Source: an uncultured Aquimarina sp.
GTDB taxonomy: Bacteria; Bacteroidota; Bacteroidia; Flavobacteriales; Flavobacteriaceae
Length of the DNA: 64,000 nt
Assembly (NCBI RefSeq): GCF_947495315.1
Contig: NZ_CANLYD010000015.1
Location: forward strand, 1 to 64,000
Direction of reading: 5' to 3'
The notes below the pieces were generated by a model, which saw only the letters and a program-made list of their open reading frames with translations, was not told the DNA's origin and made no database searches. A program made the position numbers and the translations under genes. How positions within the stretch are numbered: the stretch's first letter is position 1; each line of letters begins with the position of its first letter. Shown here piece after piece: positions 17,381 to 25,179 of this stretch.

Positions 17381-18622
17381 ATGACAGGTCAGAAAATTCG
17401 TAAAATGAAAATGATGAAAATCAAAAAAAAACATATCTTAATAACTATGCTTCTACTCGTCCTATTATTAATTGGTGGTGTTTATTTTTTAATGAATAAT
17501 TATAAAAAACAGGATCAACTTACTATTTCCAATGCGCCAAATAATATTTCGATTCCCTTTCGATATTCTTCCGGCGGTCATATGCTGATTGATGTAAAAA
17601 TTGACAGCTCGAAAAAGACATATCCTTTTATTCTAGATACCGGAGCATCAAACTACTTATTTTATAATTTCCCTGAAGAAAAAATCGAAAAGTCAATAGG
17701 AAGAGGAATAAGTATGGATCCCAATGGAAAAATATTCTTCCCTAAAATCTTCAACATTCCTTTTTTAGAAATTTCGGGTATAAAACTAGAAAACATTGCA
17801 TTCAATAAATCTCCTACTCAATTCAGTTGCACAGAAACTATTTATGGAATTATAGGCAAAAACATTATGCGTCATTTTGCCTGGCAGTTTGATTTTCAAC
17901 ATAATAGAATTTATATTGCAAAGGAATCAAAACTTTTACCGAAACATCAAGAAGAGGGAATTCAACTAAAATTAAGAGAAAATAAATTTAGTCATCACCT
18001 ATACATTCCTATTTATTTGTCAGACAACACTAAAACCAGGCTAATACTGGATACAGGTATGAGTGATATTTTAAAACTATCTACGAAAGAAATAGCATCA
18101 TTGCAGTTTGCTAAAAAAATAAATATTCTCGGAGAAGGCAGCAGAGGTTTAGGAGGTAAAAGTAATTCAAAGCAATATTTAGTAAATCTAGAAAACCTTT
18201 ATCTCGGAAAAAACAAAGCATTTTTAATTCCTACTATCACTACCAAGATAAGTGAGAAATCATCTTTCAAAGCTCTTGGGTTAGGGTTTTTAAAAAACTT
18301 TGTAGTTACCATTGACTGGAGTACCGCATCTTTAACCTTATATCAAAAAACAAAAAATCTAGAATTGACTGAAAAAAATTTTGGATTAAGTTTCGGATTT
18401 GAAGAAGAGATTTACATAAAATCAGTAATCGAAGGAAGTAAAGCGCACATACTGGGAATTACTCCTAATATGAAAGGATTCTTGATTAATGACAAACCTA
18501 TTAAAACTGTTACTCAATTTTGTGAGTTCAAAAGTGTTAAAAAACAACTAGATAGTTTAAAACTAACCTTTAAGGACACAAATAAAGAATATATTCTTTC
18601 TCGAGAACTTTACAATTACTAA
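17381..18622 (+). CDS. Membrane-anchored retropepsin-like aspartic protease with PDZ-like tail
   Basis: 413 residues. One N-terminal transmembrane segment (about 19-41) is followed by two pepsin-like halves, each with its active-site motif (ILDTGASNY near residue 87, LILDTGMSD near 226), then a PDZ-like C-terminus (IEGSKAHILGITPNMKGFLI). The anchor would place the catalytic domain in the periplasm. It lies between two precursor operons and runs the same way, so it may process exported peptides or regulators, but no direct link is visible. The start could also be a Met 8-12 codons later. Confidence 0.82.
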   Translation: MTGQKIRKMKMMKIKKKHILITMLLLVLLLIGGVYFLMNNYKKQDQLTISNAPNNISIPFRYSSGGHMLIDVKIDSSKKTYPFILDTGASNYLFYNFPEEKIEKSIGRGISMDPNGKIFFPKIFNIPFLEISGIKLENIAFNKSPTQFSCTETIYGIIGKNIMRHFAWQFDFQHNRIYIAKESKLLPKHQEEGIQLKLRENKFSHHLYIPIYLSDNTKTRLILDTGMSDILKLSTKEIASLQFAKKINILGEGSRGLGGKSNSKQYLVNLENLYLGKNKAFLIPTITTKISEKSSFKALGLGFLKNFVVTIDWSTASLTLYQKTKNLELTEKNFGLSFGFEEEIYIKSVIEGSKAHILGITPNMKGFLINDKPIKTVTQFCEFKSVKKQLDSLKLTFKDTNKEYILSRELYNY

Positions 18623-18720
18623 AATTAGCGAATAACGTCTTCATCTAAATAGAAAATATAGAACCTCACATATCTATTCTATTTTAAATAATTATTCAAA
18701 AAAAGCATTTTTTTATCAGA

Positions 18721-18760
18721 GTCTCAACTAATGAGACTGTGGCTTTGTATTCTTGTATTG
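18721..18760 (+). promoter_or_regulatory. TCTCA-N5-TGAGA operator and promoter of the second precursor operon
   Basis: TCTCAACTAATGAGA at 18722-18736, extended to GTCTCA...TGAGAC at 18721-18737. ATTGT follows 20 nt later, as at 15779. The downstream GAAACA is also shared. Confidence 0.6.
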
Positions 18761-18835
18761 TAAATGAAACAACACTTATAAGTAACTCTATTTCAATACA
18801 AAACATGCATATTCACATATTTAAAACCTAATATC

Positions 18836-19000
18836 ATGAAAACATCAAATTTGTTTACAGAACTTTCGATTAACGAGCTTACAATGTTCAGAGGAGGAAA
18901 TCCTACTTCATCTGAAGACAACACAGAAGGATTACCAATTGTTCCCTTTGGAGACCCTAGCGATTGGGATGATTACTTTCCACAAAACCCGCAACCTTAA
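18836..19000 (+). CDS. Double-glycine precursor peptide, acidic Pro-rich core
   Basis: 54 residues: MKTSNLFTELSINELTMFRG then G, with a core NPTSSEDNTEGLPIVPFGDP and an end NPQP. The L..L...EL..F.GG leader is typical of C39 substrates. The core is acidic, Pro-rich and has no Cys. First gene behind the 18721 operator, followed by two related genes. Confidence 0.72.
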   Translation: MKTSNLFTELSINELTMFRGGNPTSSEDNTEGLPIVPFGDPSDWDDYFPQNPQP

Positions 19001-19118
19001 AAATAAATGAGTTGTTATAGCCATATATAGTATCAAAATATTACAAGAATTTATGGCTCAACTTCCAGAGTTTTCAGATCTAATAATCATTTTATCAATA
19101 ATTTTTAATTATATACTC

Positions 19119-19307
19119 ATGAAAAATTTAGCAGCATTATCAAATCAAGAAATTACAACTATTAATGGAGGAAATCATAGTTCTAACGTTTGGGACAATG
19201 GATCAGGTGGCGGATGCACCGACACACCAGGATTTCCGGGTCCTATAATCATTTTAGGCCCTACTACTGGACCTACATTTCCTGATCCAGATGTATTCTC
19301 AATGTAA
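19119..19307 (+). CDS. Double-glycine precursor peptide with GPTTGPTFPDPD tail, paralogue 1
   Basis: 62 residues from the ATG at 19119 (the frame has an ATG at 19053, but leaders start MKNLAALSNQEITTINGG). The core has one Cys in GSGGGCTD and ends PIIILGPTTGPTFPDPD plus five residues. It is paired with the next gene, which has the same leader and tail. No modification enzyme is nearby. Single-Cys peptides of this kind could dimerise by a disulfide (inference). Confidence 0.75.
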   Translation: MKNLAALSNQEITTINGGNHSSNVWDNGSGGGCTDTPGFPGPIIILGPTTGPTFPDPDVFSM

Positions 19308-19339
19308 TCAATTTATCAATAACACTAATTTCGCACAAT

Positions 19340-19516
19340 ATGAAAAATCTAATAGCATTAAAAACTCAAGAAATTAAAAACATCAATGGTGGCAATCATA
19401 ATCCAAGTGTAATGGATGATGGTAATGGTGGAGGTTGCACTGGAGGACCTATTATCATTATTGGCCCAACAACCGGCCCTACATTTCCTGATCCAGACAC
19501 TATTTTCGGATTATAA
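19340..19516 (+). CDS. Double-glycine precursor peptide with GPTTGPTFPDPD tail, paralogue 2
   Basis: 58 residues: leader MKNLIALKTQEIKNINGG, core with GNGGGCTGG and tail PIIIIGPTTGPTFPDPD. Aligned with paralogue 1, leader and tail are conserved and the middle varies. It starts 32 bp after paralogue 1. Confidence 0.75.
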   Translation: MKNLIALKTQEIKNINGGNHNPSVMDDGNGGGCTGGPIIIIGPTTGPTFPDPDTIFGL

Positions 19517-19540
19517 GGAGTACATCTTTATGATGCTACC

Positions 19541-19580
19541 TAAAAATTCCTTCTATCCTTATACATAGAAGGAATTTTTA
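19541..19580 (+). terminator. Terminator of the second precursor operon
   Basis: A perfect 16-bp stem, TAAAAATTCCTTCTAT (19541-19556) with ATAGAAGGAATTTTTA (19565-19580), and an 8-nt loop. Confidence 0.85.
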
Positions 19581-19628
19581 TACATCAATAAACTTCCCAT
19601 TTTTTTAACCCAACTATTTAGTGTCGAT

Positions 19629-20105
19629 ATGGAAAAAAATTATCAGAATATGCTGTGTAAAATCATGAAAAATTTTGAAGGAATGTCTAAAATAGACAGC
19701 TTCGATCTTATTCATAAAATGGAGATTTTATTATACTATGCTAATAGTCCCCTTAACATCGACGAGGTAAAGAACATAATAAGCTCAGAAGTTCAGAGTG
19801 AAGAGATTGATCCTTTTTATTTTAGCATACTTCCCAATGGAAATTTCTGCGAATTTATCGGAAGTAATGGAGTTCTTCATATCTACAAAGAAGTGAATCG
19901 GTTTTTACCGGATTGGTCCATTTTTAACACCTATCACTATAAATCAAAATATTTACCGTTGGAACTTAAAAAACTCACTCGAAGAAACCTGCTTCAAAGC
20001 TTCGAAGGAAAACCTTATCAAGAAAAGATCAAGGATTTTTTAAGAATGAATAAGGTTACTAAAAAAGATATGATCACAAATAAAATGCTATTATTAAACA
20101 TATAA
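19629..20105 (+). CDS. Protein of unknown function, 158 residues
   Basis: No signal peptide or membrane helix; mostly helical with a central beta-like part (FYFSILPNGNFCEFIGSNG VLHIY). Not recognised. It lies alone between the precursor operon terminator and recX. A role in the peptide island (for example immunity) is possible only by position. Confidence 0.6.
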   Translation: MEKNYQNMLCKIMKNFEGMSKIDSFDLIHKMEILLYYANSPLNIDEVKNIISSEVQSEEIDPFYFSILPNGNFCEFIGSNGVLHIYKEVNRFLPDWSIFNTYHYKSKYLPLELKKLTRRNLLQSFEGKPYQEKIKDFLRMNKVTKKDMITNKMLLLNI

Positions 20106-20130
20106 TATCCTATTATGTATTTTTACGGTG

Positions 20131-20613
20131 ATGTATCAAAAAACACCAGAAGCAATAACCGTTACGGAAGCCTTAAAAAAAATGGAGCACTATTGTGCCT
20201 ATCAAGAACGCTGTCATAAAGATATCAAGAATAAGTTAAGCACTATGAAACTGATTCCGGAGGCAAAAGAAAAGATCATCTTACATCTTCTGGAACATAA
20301 TTTTCTTAACGAAGAACGCTTTGCTAAAAGTTTTGCCAGAGGAAAATTCAGAATTAAGAAATGGGGTAAACAAAAAATTGTTAGAGAATTAAAATTTAGA
20401 CAAATCTCTGAGTATTGCATCAAAATGGCTTTAAAAGAAATCCCAGAGAACGAATATTTAGAAACTTTTCATGAACTCGCCGAAAAAAAATTTTCTGCTA
20501 TCTCTGAAACAAATGCGTTTAAGAAAAGAAAAAAACTAATTGATTATCTCCTCTATAGAGGATGGGAAAACCAATTAGTTTTTGAGAAGGTTAATGAGCT
20601 TCAAAATAATTAA
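20131..20613 (+). CDS. recX: RecX-family regulatory protein
   Basis: About 160 residues; ATG at 20131 preferred over the GTG one codon earlier. Three-helix RecX repeats are visible (LLEHNFLNEERFAKSFARGK, KWGKQKIVRELKFRQIS, LIDYLLYRGW). The family inhibits RecA filament growth. No recA is nearby. Length is normal for the family. Confidence 0.85.
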   Translation: MYQKTPEAITVTEALKKMEHYCAYQERCHKDIKNKLSTMKLIPEAKEKIILHLLEHNFLNEERFAKSFARGKFRIKKWGKQKIVRELKFRQISEYCIKMALKEIPENEYLETFHELAEKKFSAISETNAFKKRKKLIDYLLYRGWENQLVFEKVNELQNN

Positions 20614-20685
20614 TAAAACAGTAATTCTTTTATTAGTATTGAAAACTAATTTTTTTGAAGTTTTATTTACAAAAAAAATATACGG

Positions 20686-20916
20686 TTATAAGTTGCAATT
20701 ACATTTTGTTTGCCCTTGTGTAGGTCTATCTCCCACAGTAGTTGGACCAACTATTGTAACTGTGCAGTCATTATCTGAAGGCATACAGAAATCTGTATAC
20801 ACAGGTCCATTCATAGTACAGTTATTACTACCTCCTTTAATTGCTGCTGAATTTGATAATTTTGCGATCGTCAATTTATCAAAACTCAATTTCCTTTTAA
20901 TTTGCTTTCTTTTCAT
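20686..20916 (-). CDS. Cys-rich precursor peptide with class I lanthipeptide-type leader
   Basis: 76 residues. Leader MKRKQIKRKLSFDKLTIAKL then SNSAAIKGG, the TIGR04149-like form shared with the 8917 precursor. The core of 47 residues has five Cys (NNC, DFC, NDC, KC, NC) and many Thr/Ser, suitable for lanthionine or disulfide bonds. It contains TIVGPTTVG, echoing the GPTT tails of the 19119 and 19340 peptides. No lanthipeptide synthetase lies in the window, so modification would need an enzyme encoded elsewhere. TATGTTTG (20955-20948) and the dyad at 21000 lie upstream. Confidence 0.82.
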   Translation of the reverse strand: MKRKQIKRKLSFDKLTIAKLSNSAAIKGGSNNCTMNGPVYTDFCMPSDNDCTVTIVGPTTVGDRPTQGQTKCNCNL

Positions 20917-20947
20917 ACTGTTCTTTTGTTTTTGATTGCTTCCAATA

Positions 20948-20955
20948 CAAACATA
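20948..20955 (-). promoter_or_regulatory. -7 promoter element of the Cys-rich precursor
   Basis: TATGTTTG on the minus strand, an exact TAnnTTTG match, 31 bp before the start codon. Confidence 0.6.
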
Positions 20956-20981
20956 AAGATTATTTCTTGTCAGTATGTGAA

Positions 20982-21018
20982 TTGATTCAAAACAGCACTC
21001 GTTTTTCCGGAAAATCGA
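20982..21018 (-). promoter_or_regulatory. CGAT-type dyad, candidate operator of the second AraC/TPR regulator
   Basis: On the minus strand CGATTTTCCGGAAAAACG at 21017-21000, a dyad centred on TTCCGGAA. A weaker unit CTGTTTTGAATCA follows about 22 bp closer to the promoter. It has the same architecture as the 9178 and 11339 sites but with CGAT ends and a CCGG centre. Confidence 0.58.
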
Positions 21019-21055
21019 ATTTCAATAATTTGATTATGAGTTTTTTAAATAATAA

Positions 21056-22753
21056 CTAATCTTGTTCGTGTTTTTCTAATTGCTTTATAAAATATGAGGG
21101 GTGGATCCCATTTTTTTTGTAAAACGCTTTAGAAAACACCTCTGTACTATTAAATCCTATTTCATTTGCAATTGCTCTTATAGAGTACTTTTTAAATTTT
21201 CTGTCTGTCTTTAATTTATCTATTACATATTCAATTCTTAGTTCGTTAATATAGGTATTGAAGTTTTTCTTCTTATACCTATTAATTACTTTAGATAAGT
21301 ACTTAGAATTGGTATCAAAACTTTTAGCTAAGCTATTCGTAGTTATATTTCGCCTTAAGAACTCTGATTTAGATTCAAACTCTTCCAACCTCTGCAAGAT
21401 TTCTTTGATTAAAGTTTCATCGATTCCGATTGTGTCTTTTTCCGCGATTATTAAATCTTCCTTATTTGAATTTTCATCTGAATTTGTTGCGCTGTATAAT
21501 TCATTAAACCTTTTCTTATACTTTTTATTTTTTACATAATTAGATCCTAAAACCACAATAGAAATTACACATAGGATTATTATTGATCCCATCCAAAACA
21601 GAGAAAATCGATTTTCTTTTTCCAGTGAATTAATAATCTGTTGTTTTTCGGCTATCAACTTTGGTGTATCGTAGTTTTGAATTACATTTTTAATTAAATA
21701 TTTGTAATTGCTATTTAAAACACTATCCACTTTTAGTAATCTTTCGATGTATTTTAGTTGATTATCTGTATCATTTATTTCTTTATAATGATTGATCAAG
21801 ATTTCATAACTCTTTCTACTCTCAGGAATTATCTGTGGACTTTTCTGGAAAATAACATCTACCAACTTATGCTCTTCTATAGCACTCTCTAACATACCAA
21901 TGGCAGCATATGACTTTCCTAAATAATAATGTGCCTGACCAAGATTAGCCAAATCATGAGTCTTCTTCAATAAATCAATGGCTTTTACTAAACTATCCTT
22001 AGCAAGGGTATATTTTTCTTTACTAAATTGGTTTATTCCTTCATTCAGAATAAAATAGCGTTGAAAATCAGAACGTTCTAATTCCAAAGATTCTTTATAA
22101 CCTAAACTATTTATTACAGAAGCAGAATCCAATATTTTATTAAAATTGTATGATTCTGAAAGTGCAAAAAGTAACTCCAAATATTGCTCTGGCGCATCTT
22201 TTTTATATTTAGAAAAAAAAGGATAACAATCTCTTAAATTTACCAAGGCCGTTTCATTCTCTCCCATCCATCCTTTTAATATTCCAATACTCTTTTTACT
22301 GGAATATTGAAGACCTATATTATCATATTTCTTTGCTTCCTCGTTTACCTTAAGAAAATAATCAAAGGCATTTTTAAAATCTCCATCATTAAAGTATACT
22401 ACTGCCTTCTGTCTATATGAATAAATTGGGTATTGGGATGAGTTCTTATTTTTAGTAAATGAGATAATAGTATCACTATACTTATGAGAAATAGCACTTT
22501 CGCTAATCAATGACATGAAATAATAGCCATGTATAATATTGATGCTATTATCTTCTTTTTTTGCTTTTAGAAGATATTTCTTAGCATACTTCTTTGCTAT
22601 GACAGTATCCTTTTCATTTTCATAAAACTTTTTTGTCAAATACTGATAACTCTCCTCGTGGTTACTGAAATCTTGTTGCCCTTGAAAAGCAATGATACTG
22701 TTAGTATATAAAAGAAAAAAGAAAATTTTAAATAACAATATCTTATAATTCAT
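21056..22753 (-). CDS. Membrane-spanning TPR / AraC-type transcription regulator, paralogue 2
   Basis: 565 residues, the same plan as the 9273 gene: N-terminal signal or anchor (residues 1-22), TPR-like helices to about 375, one transmembrane helix (about 383-405, MGSIIILCVISIVVLG) and an AraC HTH domain (SKYLSKVINRYKKKNFNTYI; IRAIANEIGFNSTEVFSKAF). The HTH domains of the two paralogues are very alike, yet the flanking operators differ (CGAT here, CTGT there), which suggests two dedicated circuits. Two precursor genes (20686 and 23080) flank this gene on either side. Confidence 0.88.
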   Translation of the reverse strand: MNYKILLFKIFFFLLYTNSIIAFQGQQDFSNHEESYQYLTKKFYENEKDTVIAKKYAKKYLLKAKKEDNSINIIHGYYFMSLISESAISHKYSDTIISFTKNKNSSQYPIYSYRQKAVVYFNDGDFKNAFDYFLKVNEEAKKYDNIGLQYSSKKSIGILKGWMGENETALVNLRDCYPFFSKYKKDAPEQYLELLFALSESYNFNKILDSASVINSLGYKESLELERSDFQRYFILNEGINQFSKEKYTLAKDSLVKAIDLLKKTHDLANLGQAHYYLGKSYAAIGMLESAIEEHKLVDVIFQKSPQIIPESRKSYEILINHYKEINDTDNQLKYIERLLKVDSVLNSNYKYLIKNVIQNYDTPKLIAEKQQIINSLEKENRFSLFWMGSIIILCVISIVVLGSNYVKNKKYKKRFNELYSATNSDENSNKEDLIIAEKDTIGIDETLIKEILQRLEEFESKSEFLRRNITTNSLAKSFDTNSKYLSKVINRYKKKNFNTYINELRIEYVIDKLKTDRKFKKYSIRAIANEIGFNSTEVFSKAFYKKNGIHPSYFIKQLEKHEQD

Positions 22754-22898
22754 TTCTAAAACACATTTTAATAAAAACTAAACCTTATCCGCACTATTAA
22801 ACGGTAGGCAAAGATATTATTATTTGTTTTTTTCAATTTGCATATTAAAACAGAAGAAAACATCTAAAAATCAGAATCTTGACAAAACAAACAAGCAA

Positions 22899-22940
22899 TC
22901 GATATTCTTAGAATGTCTAGTCGATTTTCCGGAATATCGT
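22899..22940 (+). promoter_or_regulatory. Tandem CGAT-type dyads upstream of the 23080 precursor
   Basis: CGATTTTCCGGAATATCG at 22922-22939 is an 18-bp dyad with a single central pair of mismatches; CGATATTCTTAGAATGTC at 22900-22917 is a second unit 22 bp upstream. It ends 11 bp before the TTG of the promoter, exactly as at 11339-11368. Confidence 0.65.
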
Positions 22941-22950
22941 CATATAGCAC

Positions 22951-22982
22951 TTGTTAATAGATTATCTCTTATTCTATATTTA
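22951..22982 (+). promoter_or_regulatory. Promoter of the 23080 precursor operon
   Basis: TTG at 22951, 21 nt, then TATATTTA at 22975-22982; one base from TAnnTTTG and the same spacing as the exporter promoter. Confidence 0.6.
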
Positions 22983-23079
22983 CATCAATCAAAACAAATA
23001 TTATGTTACAAATCGACATATAGCTTGAGTGTCTATAATTAATTCAAGAATTCATTCATTTTTTTCAAGTATTTAAATT

Positions 23080-23271
23080 ATGAAAAAAACAATTTTAAGT
23101 TTAGGAAAAGTTTTAACCAAAACACAACAAAAAAATATCTCTGGAAGCGGAAATCAAACTCATCAACAATGCAGATGTAATGGGGCTGGGGTAATTATTA
23201 ATCAACCCTGCGAAGGTGTTGGAATAGGCTGCGGAATATTTGATTATGAACCAGAAATATTATCGCTTTAG
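23080..23271 (+). CDS. Small Cys-containing precursor-like peptide
   Basis: 63 residues: MKKTILSLGKVLTKTQQKNI then SGSGNQ, followed by a core with four Cys (QQCRCNGAG, PCEG, GCGIF). The leader is the Bacteroidota bacteriocin-like form, but the cut site would be G-S-G rather than a plain GG. The next gene shares the leader pattern. Disulfide formation is likely after export (inference). Confidence 0.72.
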   Translation: MKKTILSLGKVLTKTQQKNISGSGNQTHQQCRCNGAGVIINQPCEGVGIGCGIFDYEPEILSL

Positions 23272-23378
23272 ATTAAAAAGCGATTCAACCTTTATAGTAC
23301 AAACCACCAAGAAATTATAGACATAAATCCTGAGTGTCTATAAATGTTCAGGAGATAAGAATAAACAAATATTAAGAT

Positions 23379-23543
23379 ATGTTAAAACAAATTTCTGGAT
23401 TAGGGAAAACACTGAAAAGCAAAGAATTAAAAACAATCAATGGTGGAGGAGGTCCAGGCGCAAATACTTGTCGTACCGACATGGATTGTAACTTTGGCGA
23501 AGGAAGATGCAATGGCCTTTACTGTATTTACGAAATGGTATAA
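23379..23543 (+). CDS. Small Cys-rich double-glycine precursor peptide
   Basis: 54 residues: MLKQISGLGKTLKSKELKTI then NGGGG, and a core with four Cys (TCRTDMDC, GRC, YC). Leader G-K-T-L-K-S-K-E-L-K-T-I aligns with the 23080 peptide. It follows that gene by 107 bp in the same direction and precedes a terminator. Confidence 0.75.
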   Translation: MLKQISGLGKTLKSKELKTINGGGGPGANTCRTDMDCNFGEGRCNGLYCIYEMV

Positions 23544-23553
23544 TTCTTTTACT

Positions 23554-23590
23554 AATAATCCCGCAATCAGTAATTGCGGGATTATTTTTT
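23554..23590 (+). terminator. Bidirectional terminator
   Basis: AATAATCCCGCAAT (23554-23567) with ATTGCGGGATTATT (23573-23586), 5-nt loop, T-rich on both strands. It serves the peptide operon and the convergent S41 peptidase gene. Confidence 0.85.
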
Positions 23591-23624
23591 AATCAGATAT
23601 ATTTAATTTTTAGAAATAAAGCAA

Positions 23625-25010
23625 TCAGTTATGATTACCCAATAATTCAACCGCTCTATCTATTCCACTATCCTTTTCCTCATTAAAATCATCGTTAGAA
23701 AATAAAGGAATTCTATTCTCCTCACTTGGTCCAATCCCAATCGCTTCATAAACTACACCTTGAGCATCACTATATACTTCGTTAGACAATCCGATTGATG
23801 CTCCATTTGGCAGTACATGAACCAAAATATCCGAAAAAACACCATTTGTATTATCTCCTACAATAGTTACATAAGGCAAATCTTTCATACAAAGTGTAAA
23901 AATTTCTGCAGCACTAGCTGTTAATGGGCTTGTTAGCAATACAATATCATCTGTAAACTGAAAATCTCCTTTAGGAGTTACAGATATAGAGGTGCTTTCT
24001 GTAAAACTATTTCCTAATCTAGCTTTTTTAGAAAAAGCAGGCCGTTCTTGATCTACAAATCGCGATGCTATTTCTACAGATACCATATCATATCCTCCTC
24101 CATTAAAACGAGTATCGATAATCAATTTAGACACTCCCGAATTCTTAAAATCATTCATCATTCTGTCTAAAACACTATTCAGCGTTTGTAACTCCATACT
24201 TTCATCAGCGCTATAACCTGCCATACCAAGAATATTAATATATCCAATATCACTATTGAGTATACCCCAAGCAATATTTTCGCTTTCATCTATCTCAAAC
24301 TCTCCTCCAAAATACTTTAGCCCTATTACCTCTAATCGCTGATCGTAAAGTCTATCATAATCTTCTCCCGAATCAATTATTAAATCTCCACTTAAGCTTA
24401 GATTTAGTCGTTCCAATAAACTTGGTAAGCCTGAATCTATACCAATATTATTTTCTTCATCATCTATAATGACATGACCATCATTGAGCAATAATACAAG
24501 TTCTCCTATAGTTTCATAAAAATTCTGAGAAGTTACTTGTTCGCGCAAATTTTCGTATTGTGACCAATCCACATTTCTTGTTTCGAAAAAAGCATAATAG
24601 TCATTGAAGATATTCCAGAAATGATCAAAATTCACTTTTGGATCCTCTGTTTGGGAAATTTGATCTGGTAAACAAAACTCATTTTGATTTTCTAGTCTTG
24701 TAAATTTAATATCCGAAGCTATTAGTTCTGAAACACCTATTAATTCATTAACATTAACTACATCAAATTGAAAACCTGCAAATTCTTCTTCGTTAAAATT
24801 ATTATCGGCAATTGAACACCCATAGGTATTCACATTATACAGGATATCCTGATCATCTGTAAATTCAATTATATACCCTTTATCAGGGGCCAACCAAAAT
24901 CCATTTTTAGTCCCTTCTACAACTATCGGCGTATCATCATCCGATTGACACCCTATTAAAAACACTAAAACGAATCCTAAAAAACACTTTTTTAAAAAAT
25001 CTAAAATCAT
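23625..25010 (-). CDS. S41-family peptidase, lipoprotein
   Basis: 461 residues with a lipobox (VFLIGC, Cys21). The central and C-terminal parts match tail-specific (S41) peptidases: LVLLLNDGHVIIDDEE, IDTRFNGGGYDMVS and the nucleophile region LLTSPLTASAAEIFTLCM. The N-terminal 130 residues are a variable domain (CSIADNNFNEEEF). Probably lipid-anchored; family members cut unfolded or C-terminal peptides. It converges on the peptide operon, so a functional link is only positional. Confidence 0.85.
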   Translation of the reverse strand: MILDFLKKCFLGFVLVFLIGCQSDDDTPIVVEGTKNGFWLAPDKGYIIEFTDDQDILYNVNTYGCSIADNNFNEEEFAGFQFDVVNVNELIGVSELIASDIKFTRLENQNEFCLPDQISQTEDPKVNFDHFWNIFNDYYAFFETRNVDWSQYENLREQVTSQNFYETIGELVLLLNDGHVIIDDEENNIGIDSGLPSLLERLNLSLSGDLIIDSGEDYDRLYDQRLEVIGLKYFGGEFEIDESENIAWGILNSDIGYINILGMAGYSADESMELQTLNSVLDRMMNDFKNSGVSKLIIDTRFNGGGYDMVSVEIASRFVDQERPAFSKKARLGNSFTESTSISVTPKGDFQFTDDIVLLTSPLTASAAEIFTLCMKDLPYVTIVGDNTNGVFSDILVHVLPNGASIGLSNEVYSDAQGVVYEAIGIGPSEENRIPLFSNDDFNEEKDSGIDRAVELLGNHN

Positions 25011-25179
25011 ACTATTAAGTTTTAAGAATTACATCACTATTGACAATTAAAAAATCAATCAGTTGCATGAAGTTATAAAGAAAGATAAAGGTCTATAGAT
25101 CTAAATAGATAAACACAGCTTCTGATTGGAGTCAAAACTAGACAGTAACTAGAGAATCAATGTTCCGAAATATGAAGAT

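Larger units (their letters stand above)
22754..23079. other. Control region between regulator 2 and the 23080 precursor
   Basis: 326 bp holding the tandem dyad (22899-22940) and promoter (22951-22982) read toward the 23080 gene. I see no gene here. Confidence 0.5.

Noticed and set aside
20582..20935. 117-codon plus-strand frame after recX
   Set aside because: It begins inside recX and runs opposite the Cys-rich precursor (20686-20916), which has a leader, a promoter and an operator of its own.
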